Notes under the pieces: model-generated
Database searches by the model: none
Told to the model about the DNA's origin: nothing
The model's input: the letters and a program-made list of their open reading frames with translations, nothing else
Shown here: in pieces, positions 16,519 to 24,535 of the stretch
Layout of the letters: each line of letters starts with the position of its first letter
How positions within the stretch are numbered: position 1 is the stretch's first letter
DNA from: Notoacmeibacter marinus
GTDB lineage: Bacteria > Pseudomonadota > Alphaproteobacteria > Rhizobiales > Rhizobiaceae
Direction of reading: 5' to 3'
Assembly: GCF_002238045.1 (NCBI RefSeq)
Contig: NZ_NBYO01000003.1
Span: 186,001-250,000 of the forward strand
DNA length: 64,000 bases
Position numbers and translations under genes: made by a program

Positions 16519-16945
16519 CATTAGCGTCCGGCGCTTCAGCCCCGCTATCGCTGATCTCGTGAACTTCGATAACATTGCCAACCGGGTCATGGAAGAAAAT
16601 CTGGTGCCAGCTATCGGTCGCAACGCCGCCATAGTCGGAATATGAAATGCCCTTGTCTTCCAGAAGCTTGCGGAAGGCGACGAGATCGTCGGTCCGGAAG
16701 GCGATATGGCCGCGCTCGACGGGATTGATCGCGTTGCCAGAACGAAAGCCGAGATCGAGATCGCGACCCGCCAGATGCATCTGCACGGCGCCATCGCTTA
16801 AAAACGCCACCGGTGCGCTATAGCCGTCACTGCGCACCGGAATGTCTTCGGTCTGTCGCTGCAAACCCAGAACGTCGCCATAGAAGTCTTGCAACTCCTC
16901 GACATTATGGGAGACGACATTGATATGATGAAGCCAGAGTTTCAT
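16511..16945 (-). CDS. VOC-family (glyoxalase/dioxygenase fold) protein
   Basis: The 144-residue vicinal-oxygen-chelate protein begins with the typical LHHINVVSHNVEELQDFYGDVLGL. Candidate metal ligands are an early His (HHINV), a central acidic/His pair near ERGHIAF, and a C-terminal Glu in DPVGNVIEVHE. The family includes glyoxalase I, extradiol dioxygenases, epimerases and resistance proteins, so no reaction can be given. It overlaps glycosyltransferase A by 8 bases and lies 38 bases after the GT8-like gene. It is thus embedded in the glycan operon, and a role on a sugar or lipid intermediate is possible but unproven. Confidence 0.85.
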   Translation of the reverse strand: MKLWLHHINVVSHNVEELQDFYGDVLGLQRQTEDIPVRSDGYSAPVAFLSDGAVQMHLAGRDLDLGFRSGNAINPVERGHIAFRTDDLVAFRKLLEDKGISYSDYGGVATDSWHQIFFHDPVGNVIEVHEISDSGAEAPDANDE

Positions 16946-16983
16946 TCACCAAACCTTCCAGCCTTCACCGCGAGCGCCGCAAT

Positions 16984-17676
16984 TCAGCCGGCATCGCGTT
17001 GCGTGACGTGCATCATCCGGTCGCGACAGGCGAACCACTCGTCGGCGTAGTCATCGTCCGCATATTCATGGAAATAGGGTCCGCCATCGGTAAAATGGAC
17101 GTTCTTGGCCCCTTCGTTTCTCTCATACTCGTTGACCAGATAGTTCCACTCGACGGGCAGTTCTCCGATCTCGTCGTCCGAGCCTAGCCATTTGAACTGG
17201 TGCAATTGCAGACCGGTCGCCTCATTCACGTAATCCTTCGTCAAGGCGCGACAACGCGCATTGTTGAACAGCATGACGCTCGACCAGTTCTTCTTCTCAT
17301 ACCTGGTCTGGGTCTGTCCGAGGAACTTCGTCTCGATCTTCGGGGTGTAGTCGTGCTTGACGCACATGACCGATTTCGTCTCGTCGCGCAGAGCCCAGAG
17401 TTCGGAAATGTCGGCACGAACGAGCATGTCGCAATCCATGAAAAGGCTCCAGCCCTCGTAGCCGCAAAGGTATGGCACCAGAAAGCGGCTGAAAGAGAAC
17501 TCGGTGGACTGGAGGGAGTTGCGCTCGCGGGTGAATATACCGGCGAGATTGTCCAGCATGATCGGGCTGAACATGACCGGTATCGTGCTCTTCTCCAAAA
17601 TGCTCTGCGCCAGCACGTGGTAGGCGACCACTTCATTGGAATCGAAGCCCACGAAAACGCGCGCGATGTCCGCCAT
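16984..17676 (-). CDS. GT8-like (GT-A fold) glycosyltransferase
   Basis: The 230-residue protein starts with VFVGFDSNEVVAYHV and carries the DxD metal/nucleotide-sugar motif in LFMDCDMLV (Asp81, Asp83). This is typical of GT-A enzymes of the glycogenin/lipopolysaccharide GT8 group. A late H-rich segment (GGPYFHEY) may complete the metal site. No signal peptide or transmembrane span is seen. It lies between the two GT29-like genes, 76 bases after copy B. This points to a short pathway adding several sugars to a surface polysaccharide or lipopolysaccharide. Donor and acceptor are unknown. Confidence 0.75.
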   Translation of the reverse strand: MADIARVFVGFDSNEVVAYHVLAQSILEKSTIPVMFSPIMLDNLAGIFTRERNSLQSTEFSFSRFLVPYLCGYEGWSLFMDCDMLVRADISELWALRDETKSVMCVKHDYTPKIETKFLGQTQTRYEKKNWSSVMLFNNARCRALTKDYVNEATGLQLHQFKWLGSDDEIGELPVEWNYLVNEYERNEGAKNVHFTDGGPYFHEYADDDYADEWFACRDRMMHVTQRDAG

Positions 17677-17752
17677 CTGATCAATCCTTATTCCCGCAGC
17701 CGAAAGCTATTATACATGCCCTTAGGACCCAGTTCGCCCCTCACAAACCGGT

Positions 17753-18580
17753 TTACCGCCGGCGGCGCAACCCCAAGCGTGAGGCCAGTTTGTTATAAAT
17801 CCGCTGATACCATCTGTCGCGCGACAAGTGCGCCACAACCTTGTCGGTCGCCTGAAACTGCCCGCGCAACACATCGGCATAGACCGCAGCCACCGTGGCG
17901 GGGGGCAGTTCGGGGTAACGCTCAGCGATATTTTCGATTGACGCCCTTTCAGCCATTTGGCCGGAATCTTCGAAACGGCTGATGGTTCCCATGCGGTATT
18001 CCAGCCGCAGAACCGTCTGCTCGATGGTCCAGTCGTGCACGGACAGCATCTTTAGATTCAAGCTACGCTGTCCGGTAAATCCGGCAAGGATGATGGACTT
18101 TTCCGGCAGATGGCGGCTGAGCCAGAGCGCTGCGGCAAAGCCGGTCGTCGGCGCGACGCCCTGCGTATACCAGCCGTTGAGAACAGGATCGCAGTTCATC
18201 AAGAATGGCAATTCCGCTGAAAAATCGCCGTCATTCGCAGCACTATTCGTCGAGCGGTGATCTTTGCCGGCCTGGAGGCCGACCTGGCCTTTCAGCGCCG
18301 TTTTGTCGAAGAGCGCCAATGCTGTTTCGACAGACCGACGACCGTGATTGATCGCTCCCTGCCGGCCCAACCTATGGATTAGCATGGCGGGACGAGCGAA
18401 TGGCTCGGTCAAAATCTTCTGGACTTTGCCGAAGAAGACGAAAAGCGTCTGGTCGGCCGAATAGGTGCTCAGGAGGGCATCGAGATCCGTCTTCTCGCTA
18501 TTGGCGACAAGCACGATGCGATCGTAAGAGGCCAAAAGATCGAGCAGCCGTCGCTCTCGCGCGAGTAAGGGGTAGGTCAT
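17753..18580 (-). CDS. GT29/sialyltransferase-like glycosyltransferase, copy B
   Basis: The 275-residue paralogue of the gene at 15694-16518 has almost the same length. It has ANS (26-28), VFFGKVQKILTEPF (48-61), GKDH (105-108), GWYTQGVAPTTGF (136-148), GFTG (167-170) and H182-x4-E187 in HDWTIEQ. All the invariant-looking residues of copy A are conserved while the rest has diverged, so both copies are probably active with different acceptors. The start is ATG 18580; a TTG 57 bases upstream is in frame, but ATG gives a length matching copy A. It follows the tuf terminator and heads the minus-strand glycan genes. The GT29 assignment is by motif reading. Confidence 0.6.
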   Translation of the reverse strand: MTYPLLARERRLLDLLASYDRIVLVANSEKTDLDALLSTYSADQTLFVFFGKVQKILTEPFARPAMLIHRLGRQGAINHGRRSVETALALFDKTALKGQVGLQAGKDHRSTNSAANDGDFSAELPFLMNCDPVLNGWYTQGVAPTTGFAAALWLSRHLPEKSIILAGFTGQRSLNLKMLSVHDWTIEQTVLRLEYRMGTISRFEDSGQMAERASIENIAERYPELPPATVAAVYADVLRGQFQATDKVVAHLSRDRWYQRIYNKLASRLGLRRRR

Positions 18581-18691
18581 AGCCAACTTGCTCAAACTCT
18601 TTGATTTCGGACTATCGATGGTTCCCAACCAAGCCAAGGCATACCTGCCTGCCGGCCATCGTCACCCTGTATCCGGAAAAAGCATTTACCG

Positions 18692-18728
18692 GAAAACAAA
18701 ACGGGGCGGATGAAACCACCCGCCCCGT
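18692..18728 (-). terminator. rho-independent terminator of tuf
   Basis: ACGGGGCGG (18701-18709) pairs with CCGCCCCGT (18720-18728). On the minus strand the stem is followed by TTTTGTTTT. It starts 33 bases after the tuf stop and separates tuf from the glycosyltransferase genes. Confidence 0.85.
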
Positions 18729-18761
18729 ATATCTGCCATCAAGCACTCTTCGAAACGAGGC

Positions 18762-19937
18762 TTATTCTGTGATTGCTGCGACGATGCCGGCGCCGACGGT
18801 GCGGCCGCCTTCGCGGATGGCGAAGCGCAGCTTCTCTTCCATGGCGATCGGAACGATCAGTTCCACATCCACCGTCACATTGTCGCCCGGCATCACCATC
18901 TCGGTGCCTTCCGGGAGCGTCACGATGCCCGTCACATCCGTCGTGCGGAAATAGAACTGCGGACGGTAGTTCGTGAAGAACGGCGTATGACGGCCGCCCT
19001 CTTCCTTGGTCAGGATGTAGGCCTCGGCCTTGAACTTCTTGTGCGGCTTGACCGAGCCCGGCTTGGCCAGAACCTGGCCGCGCTCCACGCCCTCGCGGTC
19101 GATGCCGCGCAGCAGCGCGCCGATATTGTCGCCCGCTTCGCCACGGTCCAGAAGCTTGCGGAACATCTCAACGCCCGTGCAGGTCGTCTTCGTGGTGTCG
19201 CGAATGCCCACGATCTCAAGCTCGTCGCCGACATTGACCACGCCGCGCTCCACGCGACCCGTCACGACCGTGCCGCGGCCCGAAATGGAGAACACATCCT
19301 CGATCGGCATCAGGAAGGGCTGATCGATCGGACGATCCGGCGTCGGAATGTAGGCGTCCACTTCCTTCATCAGTTCGCGAACCGCATCCTCGCCGATCTC
19401 CTTGTTGCTGTCGTTCAGCGCCGCAAGCGCCGAGCCCTTGACGATCGGAATGTCGTCGCCCGGGAACTCGTAGCTCGACAGAAGCTCGCGCACTTCCATC
19501 TCCACCAGCTCAAGAAGCTCCTCATCGTCGACCTGGTCGACCTTGTTCAGGAACACCACGATCGCCGGAACGCCAACCTGGCGGGCCAGAAGAATGTGCT
19601 CGCGGGTCTGCGGCATCGGACCGTCCGCCGCCGAGCAGACCAGGATCGCGCCGTCCATCTGCGCCGCACCCGTGATCATGTTCTTCACATAGTCGGCGTG
19701 GCCAGGGCAGTCCACATGGGCGTAGTGACGGCTCTCCGTCTCATACTCAACATGGGCCGTCGAAATCGTGATGCCGCGCGCACGCTCTTCCGGCGCACCG
19801 TCAATCTCGTCATAGGCCTTGAAATCACCGAAATACTTCGTGATCGCCGCCGTCAGAGACGTCTTGCCGTGGTCAACGTGACCAATCGTGCCAATGTTCA
19901 CATGCGGCTTGTTGCGCTCAAACTTACCCTTTGCCAT
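18762..19937 (-). CDS. tuf: translation elongation factor Tu
   Basis: The 391-residue EF-Tu delivers aminoacyl-tRNA to the ribosome. GTPase motifs [19 protein letters not shown] and NKVD are present, as are domains II and III. The start is ATG 19937 ([14 protein letters not shown]). The open frame extends 45 codons further upstream through the leader and is not coding. It has its own promoter and terminator here, so it is a single-gene transcript. It is separated from tRNA-Trp-secE by the glycan module, whereas a tuf-tRNA-Trp-secE string is common elsewhere. Confidence 0.99.
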   Translation of the reverse strand: MAKGKFERNKPHVNIGTIGHVDHGKTSLTAAITKYFGDFKAYDEIDGAPEERARGITISTAHVEYETESRHYAHVDCPGHADYVKNMITGAAQMDGAILVCSAADGPMPQTREHILLARQVGVPAIVVFLNKVDQVDDEELLELVEMEVRELLSSYEFPGDDIPIVKGSALAALNDSNKEIGEDAVRELMKEVDAYIPTPDRPIDQPFLMPIEDVFSISGRGTVVTGRVERGVVNVGDELEIVGIRDTTKTTCTGVEMFRKLLDRGEAGDNIGALLRGIDREGVERGQVLAKPGSVKPHKKFKAEAYILTKEEGGRHTPFFTNYRPQFYFRTTDVTGIVTLPEGTEMVMPGDNVTVDVELIVPIAMEEKLRFAIREGGRTVGAGIVAAITE

Positions 19938-19995
19938 CGCTCTTTCGTCCTGTGCTTCTCTTGCCCTTATGGCAAGCCTCGAAACGATGGGCCGC

Positions 19996-20024
19996 GACAT
20001 AGAGCGTTGTGCGCGCCGAAGCAA
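19996..20024 (-). promoter_or_regulatory. probable tuf promoter
   Basis: On the minus strand TTGCTT (20024-20019), a 17-base spacer and TATGTC (20001-19996) lie about 60 bases upstream of the tuf start. The match is moderate. A second TTGACT lies further upstream without an obvious -10 element. Confidence 0.4.
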
Positions 20025-20161
20025 GCCATGGGCGCCACACAGGCGATTTTCGGGAAAAGTCAAACGCAACAAGGCTTTGGCGCTTCTTTAACTTTTCTTC
20101 CCGAAAATGCCGCGGCGCAACGATCGGATTGATCCGATTTGAATCACAAGAAAGTCGTTGA

Positions 20162-22084
20162 ATGAGCGAGGCAAGCCAGCCAACGCGCGCGAAAGCGGAA
20201 GCGCTGACAGCGCTTCACAGCAAGCCGACATCTGCGATCCATGGTCTCGTCACCAGCTTCGCGGCTTTCGGCATGGCGGCGATCAACACTTCGGACTGGC
20301 GGTTCCTTATTCCCGGCGCCGTAATGGGCCCGTTCTCGGTCTTCCGCCTGTGGCGCATGTACGAGTTCCAGCGCAAAGGCATAGAGGTCCGCACGCACAC
20401 GGATTGGGACCGGTCCTTCTTCTTCTGCAGCGTCATTATCGCATTCGCTCACGGCCTCTTCGTTCTGCAGGCCATGCTGCTGACCGATCACGTCTTCGTG
20501 ATTTCCCTGTCGGTGGGGCTGTGCCTCGCTCAGATGGTCGGTGTGGTGGCTCGCAATTACGCTTCCTCCAGCCTTGTCAGCGCACAGGCGCTTGCAATGG
20601 GCATTCCCTGCGCCATCGGCTGGTGGCTGCACCCCAACCCCTGGTTCGGCGTAACGGCCATATTCTTCGTTCCCTTCTTTCTCAGTGCGCGTTCGCTGGC
20701 CGCCGGCATCCGGAACCTGCTCGAAGGCCAGCGCGACGCGTTGGAGACGATCCGCCGAGTGGCCATCCGCGACAGCCTGACCGGCGTGCTGAACCGCAAG
20801 GGTTTCTACGAAAGGCTGGCCGAGGAACAGGCGCGGCCGGAACGGGGCCATTACATTGCCGTCCTGGTAGACATCGACTATTTCAAAGCCGTCAATGACA
20901 GCTATGGTCATTCCGTCGGCGATGCGCTGCTGGTGCAGATCGCCCGACGCCTGCAGTCGATCGAGCGCGACGGGCTAACCGTCGCACGCCTTGCCGGCGA
21001 CGAATTCGCCATTCTGGCGCGATCCCACAAGCCGCAGGAGAAGATGGAGGAGATCTGCGGCAAGGTATTGGAATGCTTCGACGATCTTTTCAATTGCCGC
21101 GGCGTCTATCTGTCGACGACGGCCAGCGTCGGTGCGGCTTCGGTCCAGAACGCCGATCCGCATAACTCGGTCATCGTCTGTGCCGATCTTGCGCTCTACG
21201 AGACCAAGGAGAAGGGCCGCAACGGCTATCACATCTATCGCGACGAGATGCAGGGCAAGTTCGAGCGGCGCGAAATTCTCCGCCGCGACCTGCGTCAGGC
21301 CGTGACAGCGGGCGAACTTCGTCTCGTCTATCAACCGATCGGCGATGTACACACCGGCGCCATTACGTCCTGCGAATCGCTGATGCGCTGGCAACACCCA
21401 ACTTTGGGGACGATCTCGCCGGACGAGTTCATCCCGCTTGCCGAGTCCGCCGACATCATCAGCGATTTCACCCGGTGGGCCGTTGAATCTGCCGTCGCCG
21501 AATGCGTGCACTGGCCAGCGGATATCGGGGTCACGGTCAATCTGTCGGCCTGCGATCTGCGCCGTCGCGATATCGTCAATACGGTCTTCGACGTCCTGAT
21601 CCGTTATGGTCTCGCACCGCACCGGCTGACCATGGAAATGACGGAAACGGCGCTGGCCGAAGAGCCGCTCATGACCCGGCAGGTTTTGCACGGCCTGCGG
21701 GCGCTGGGAGTGAAGACAGCCCTCGACGATTTCGGAACCGGCTATGCCAATTTTGGCTATTTGATCGACTATGAATTCGACAAGCTCAAATTGGACCGGT
21801 CGCTTATCGAGCAAATTTCGGAAGGTTCGCGGGCGCGTATCCTGATCGCCGGGCTGGCGCGTACCTCGCAGGAACTCGGCCTGACCATCATCGCCGAAGG
21901 CGTGGAGCGACGGAAGCAGTTCGATGCGCTGCGGTCGCTCGGAAGTGTCGATTCCATTCAAGGCTGGCTTCTGAGCCGTCCGATACAAGGCGGCGGAGAC
22001 ATTCGCACCTATCTGATGCAACCGCACTTCGATCCGGATCGGATTTGCGAAGAGAAGAACGACGGCATCAGCCTGCACGCCTGA
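20162..22084 (+). CDS. membrane-bound GGDEF-EAL protein (cyclic di-GMP turnover)
   Basis: The 640-residue protein has about five hydrophobic N-terminal segments (residues 30-185), which look like a membrane sensor. A GGDEF domain follows (about 200-365), with DSLTGVLNRKGF and the signature as AGDEF. The EAL domain (about 375-625) carries ESL in place of EAL, NLSACDL, MEMTET, LDDFGTG, KLDRSLI and AEGVE. The metal-binding and catalytic acids of the EAL domain appear intact and A/SGDEF variants can be active, so either or both activities are possible. It probably controls a motile-sessile switch. It is convergent with the FeeM-like gene. Confidence 0.93.
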   Translation: MSEASQPTRAKAEALTALHSKPTSAIHGLVTSFAAFGMAAINTSDWRFLIPGAVMGPFSVFRLWRMYEFQRKGIEVRTHTDWDRSFFFCSVIIAFAHGLFVLQAMLLTDHVFVISLSVGLCLAQMVGVVARNYASSSLVSAQALAMGIPCAIGWWLHPNPWFGVTAIFFVPFFLSARSLAAGIRNLLEGQRDALETIRRVAIRDSLTGVLNRKGFYERLAEEQARPERGHYIAVLVDIDYFKAVNDSYGHSVGDALLVQIARRLQSIERDGLTVARLAGDEFAILARSHKPQEKMEEICGKVLECFDDLFNCRGVYLSTTASVGAASVQNADPHNSVIVCADLALYETKEKGRNGYHIYRDEMQGKFERREILRRDLRQAVTAGELRLVYQPIGDVHTGAITSCESLMRWQHPTLGTISPDEFIPLAESADIISDFTRWAVESAVAECVHWPADIGVTVNLSACDLRRRDIVNTVFDVLIRYGLAPHRLTMEMTETALAEEPLMTRQVLHGLRALGVKTALDDFGTGYANFGYLIDYEFDKLKLDRSLIEQISEGSRARILIAGLARTSQELGLTIIAEGVERRKQFDALRSLGSVDSIQGWLLSRPIQGGGDIRTYLMQPHFDPDRICEEKNDGISLHA

Positions 22085-22106
22085 TCGTTAACTGGCGCCA
22101 TTCCGC

Positions 22107-22910
22107 TCAGGCGGCGGCGCCTGAGGCGGCATCGGCTTTATCCAGCCTGGCTATACCGTCGTCATTGTCGTTCATGCGCTTTAGAACGAGTTGCGCGGTC
22201 GGCCGCGCGCAGAAGCAGCATCGTCGCGCTGTTTCCTCGTCGAACAGCATGGCGCGCTCCGACTCCAGCGAATGCAGGAAAGGTAGCCGATCCAGCATGC
22301 GCTGATCGTTGGCGCCAATCCGCGTCGCCGTCAGATCGACGGGAAAAGTAACCGTTCCACATTCCCCACCGGTCGCGAAGGTCTCGGCGTGGAAATAGCG
22401 CTGGTAGAACGCCTTATGACGTGGCCGGACGAGGTGCAGAATATAGTCGGCCTCAAAAAACAGCGCCGCCATGGCTGAGAGGCGCGGCGGCATGAATCTC
22501 AGCGCTGCGCGGTCGACGGACGGATCGAGGTCCGGATCGATGGCAAACCGACTGCAATCGATAAAGCTCTGTCCCAAAAGGAGACGGGAGTCGAGGTGGT
22601 TCGGATAGCTTTCCCGCGATGGGCCATCGGGATGCTCCCGATCCAGATGGTGGATCCGAATGCTCATACTCAGTTCGTCGTCGACGAAGATGCCGAAAAC
22701 GAACGTGTTGTCGGCGAAGTCGAAATGGTCGCTATCCAACCGCGACTCGTTGCTCTCGATGTAGTCGCGCGTTCGGTAGGCGTTGTAACGCAAGCGAAAA
22801 ATGTCTTCCCAGTCTTCGCCTGTCGTCGGACGGCGAACCACGGTCCGATCCAGAAGCTGTAAAACACGTTCAAACGGCCGCTGATCCGGCGACTTTGCTG
22901 GAACCGCCAT
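22107..22910 (-). CDS. FeeM-like N-acyl amino acid synthase (GNAT/LuxI-type fold)
   Basis: The 267-residue protein resembles the FeeM/LuxI group of acyltransferases. An early RLRYNAYRTRDYI stretch is like the RYxAY region that binds the acyl donor. Then come VFGIFVDDELSMSIRIH (a beta strand with an Arg-rich edge), CSRFAIDPDLD and HKAFYQRYFHAETF. FeeM enzymes make long-chain N-acyl amino acids from acyl-ACP; LuxI makes acyl-homoserine lactones. ATG 22910 is used because GGAG lies 8 bases upstream. No regulator of LuxR type is beside it. The family call is by pattern recognition, and the product is unknown. Confidence 0.6.
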   Translation of the reverse strand: MAVPAKSPDQRPFERVLQLLDRTVVRRPTTGEDWEDIFRLRYNAYRTRDYIESNESRLDSDHFDFADNTFVFGIFVDDELSMSIRIHHLDREHPDGPSRESYPNHLDSRLLLGQSFIDCSRFAIDPDLDPSVDRAALRFMPPRLSAMAALFFEADYILHLVRPRHKAFYQRYFHAETFATGGECGTVTFPVDLTATRIGANDQRMLDRLPFLHSLESERAMLFDEETARRCCFCARPTAQLVLKRMNDNDDGIARLDKADAASGAAA

Positions 22911-23139
22911 ACTCGATAACTCCAAGGCAATTCATGGTTTATAAAGTGTTAACTAATACGACCAGTCTGTCCAGCAACCGCAGGTAATTTTGCCTACCGG
23001 TTCGGGATTATGATTAATTTGAGGGAATCCGCCTGTGGCCGGGTCGTCGGCAAACCGGGTCGTACGGCGGATTCGCAGCGCGCATAGCGCATCGCCAAGG
23101 CAACGATTGGTTGGACTATGAAGCCGAGACGCGTGCTGC

Positions 23140-23213
23140 TGGAGCGGGTAGCGGGAATCGAACCCGCATATTCAGCTTGGAAGGCTGCTGCTCTACCATT
23201 GAGCTATACCCGC
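23140..23213 (-). tRNA. tRNA-Gly (anticodon TCC)
   Basis: A 74-base cloverleaf with encoded CCA (23142-23140). The acceptor GCGGGTA pairs with TACCCGC. The anticodon loop is CTTCCAA (anticodon TCC) and the T loop is GGTTCGATTCC. It lies 32 bases after tRNA-Tyr and is probably in the same transcript. Confidence 0.98.
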
Positions 23214-23245
23214 GTCTCAGTACGAGCATCCGATGTCCGGACCGA

Positions 23246-23330
23246 TGGTGGAGGGGGCTGGATTCGAACCAGCGTACGCATAGCGAACGGATTTACAGTC
23301 CGTCTCCTTTAACCACTCGGACACCCCTCC
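23246..23330 (-). tRNA. tRNA-Tyr (anticodon GTA)
   Basis: An 85-base class II tRNA with a long variable arm and encoded CCA (23248-23246). The acceptor GGAGGGG pairs with CCCCTCC. The anticodon loop is CTGTAAA (anticodon GTA). A near-consensus promoter lies 68 bases upstream. Confidence 0.98.
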
Positions 23331-23397
23331 GAACAGACCGGTACAGAGCCGTGCGGCTTTGTGCGCCAGTGACGATTGGCGCGACCGATGGGAGCGC

Positions 23398-23426
23398 CTT
23401 ATGGCGAGCCACGATTGCTCTGTCAA
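23398..23426 (-). promoter_or_regulatory. promoter of the tRNA-Tyr/tRNA-Gly transcript
   Basis: On the minus strand a perfect TTGACA (23426-23421), a 17-base spacer and CATAAG (23403-23398) lie 68 bases upstream of tRNA-Tyr. This is the best sigma-70 match noticed in the window. Confidence 0.65.
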
Positions 23427-23501
23427 CCATTTGAAGGCGCTAAAACCAATCTGTTTAAAAGCGCCATTGCGAGCCCCTGCCCGGACGGCTAGACCACGCC
23501 C

Positions 23502-24329
23502 ATGACAAGGAAGAAAACCGATCCAAGCGGAACGCCCAAGGACAGCCATTACGCCAGGCTGCGGCGGGCTCATCGTGAACAGACCAGACCGGCGAAAGAA
23601 CCGGCCGACGACAGCGTGGTGCATCTCTATGGCCTGCATACGGTGCGCGAGGCGATCCTCAATCCGACCCGGAAAAGGCGCCGCCTGCTTGTCACGCGTA
23701 ACGCCATGCAAAGGTTGGATCTGAATCCCGCCGCGTTGAAAGGTCTGGACGTCGAAACAGTAGATCCGAAAGCCATTGACGCACTGGTCAATGCCGATGC
23801 GGTTCATCAGGGCGTCTGTCTCGAGGCCGAGGCGCTGACGCCTCAACCGCTATCCAAGCTCTCCGATACGTCTCTGCTTCTGATTCTCGACCAGATTACC
23901 GATCCGCACAACGTCGGTGCGATCATGCGCTCGGCCGTCGCGTTCGGCGCGGGCGCGCTGATCACGACCCACCGCCATTCTCCCACCGAGAGCGGCGTTC
24001 TGGCGAAGGCGGCTTCCGGTGCGCTGGAGCACATTCACCACATCACGGTTCGCAATCTGGCCAACGCCATCGAGGAACTGAAGTCGATCGGTTTTCAGAC
24101 TGTCGGTCTCGATTCGGAGGGACCGGAACCGCTCGAGACGACGTTTTCGGGCGCGCGCATCGCACTGGTTCTCGGTGCGGAAGGCAAGGGTTTGCGTCAG
24201 AAGACACGGACGACGGTCGATGCCCTCGCCCGCCTCGACGTTCCCGGCGCGATCCGATCGTTGAACGTCTCCAACGCTACAGCCATTGCGCTCTACGCCG
24301 CTCATCGGCACCTATCGTCCAAGGTGTGA
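23502..24329 (+). CDS. rlmB: 23S rRNA 2'-O-ribose methyltransferase, TrmH/RlmB family
   Basis: This is a 275-residue SPOUT methyltransferase. After a basic N-terminal tail there is an L30e-like substrate-binding domain (about 40-115, LYGLHTVREAILN). The SPOUT domain has the three family motifs: DQITDPHNVGAIMRSA, VLGAEGKGLR and SLNVSNATAIALY, which build the SAM-binding knot. RlmB methylates G2251 of 23S rRNA in E. coli. Other TrmH members modify tRNA, so the exact site is inferred. It is divergent from the tRNA pair. Confidence 0.9.
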   Translation: MTRKKTDPSGTPKDSHYARLRRAHREQTRPAKEPADDSVVHLYGLHTVREAILNPTRKRRRLLVTRNAMQRLDLNPAALKGLDVETVDPKAIDALVNADAVHQGVCLEAEALTPQPLSKLSDTSLLLILDQITDPHNVGAIMRSAVAFGAGALITTHRHSPTESGVLAKAASGALEHIHHITVRNLANAIEELKSIGFQTVGLDSEGPEPLETTFSGARIALVLGAEGKGLRQKTRTTVDALARLDVPGAIRSLNVSNATAIALYAAHRHLSSKV

Positions 24330-24535
24330 CGTGGAATCACAGCCGGCCGCCTCGTCGCTCAGGCTGGCAATCTTACCGGGCTCAATGGCCCCGCCTTCGT
24401 GCTAATTTGCGCCTTCTCCCTTGTCCAGCCGGTAAATTTATACAAGTCTTTCTATGACTTGCCGGCTGAAGACCGGTCGCGCAGCAGGTATTTTCTCCGA
24501 ACTCACCTGCCATAGGAACGAACAAGCGAGGTTGC

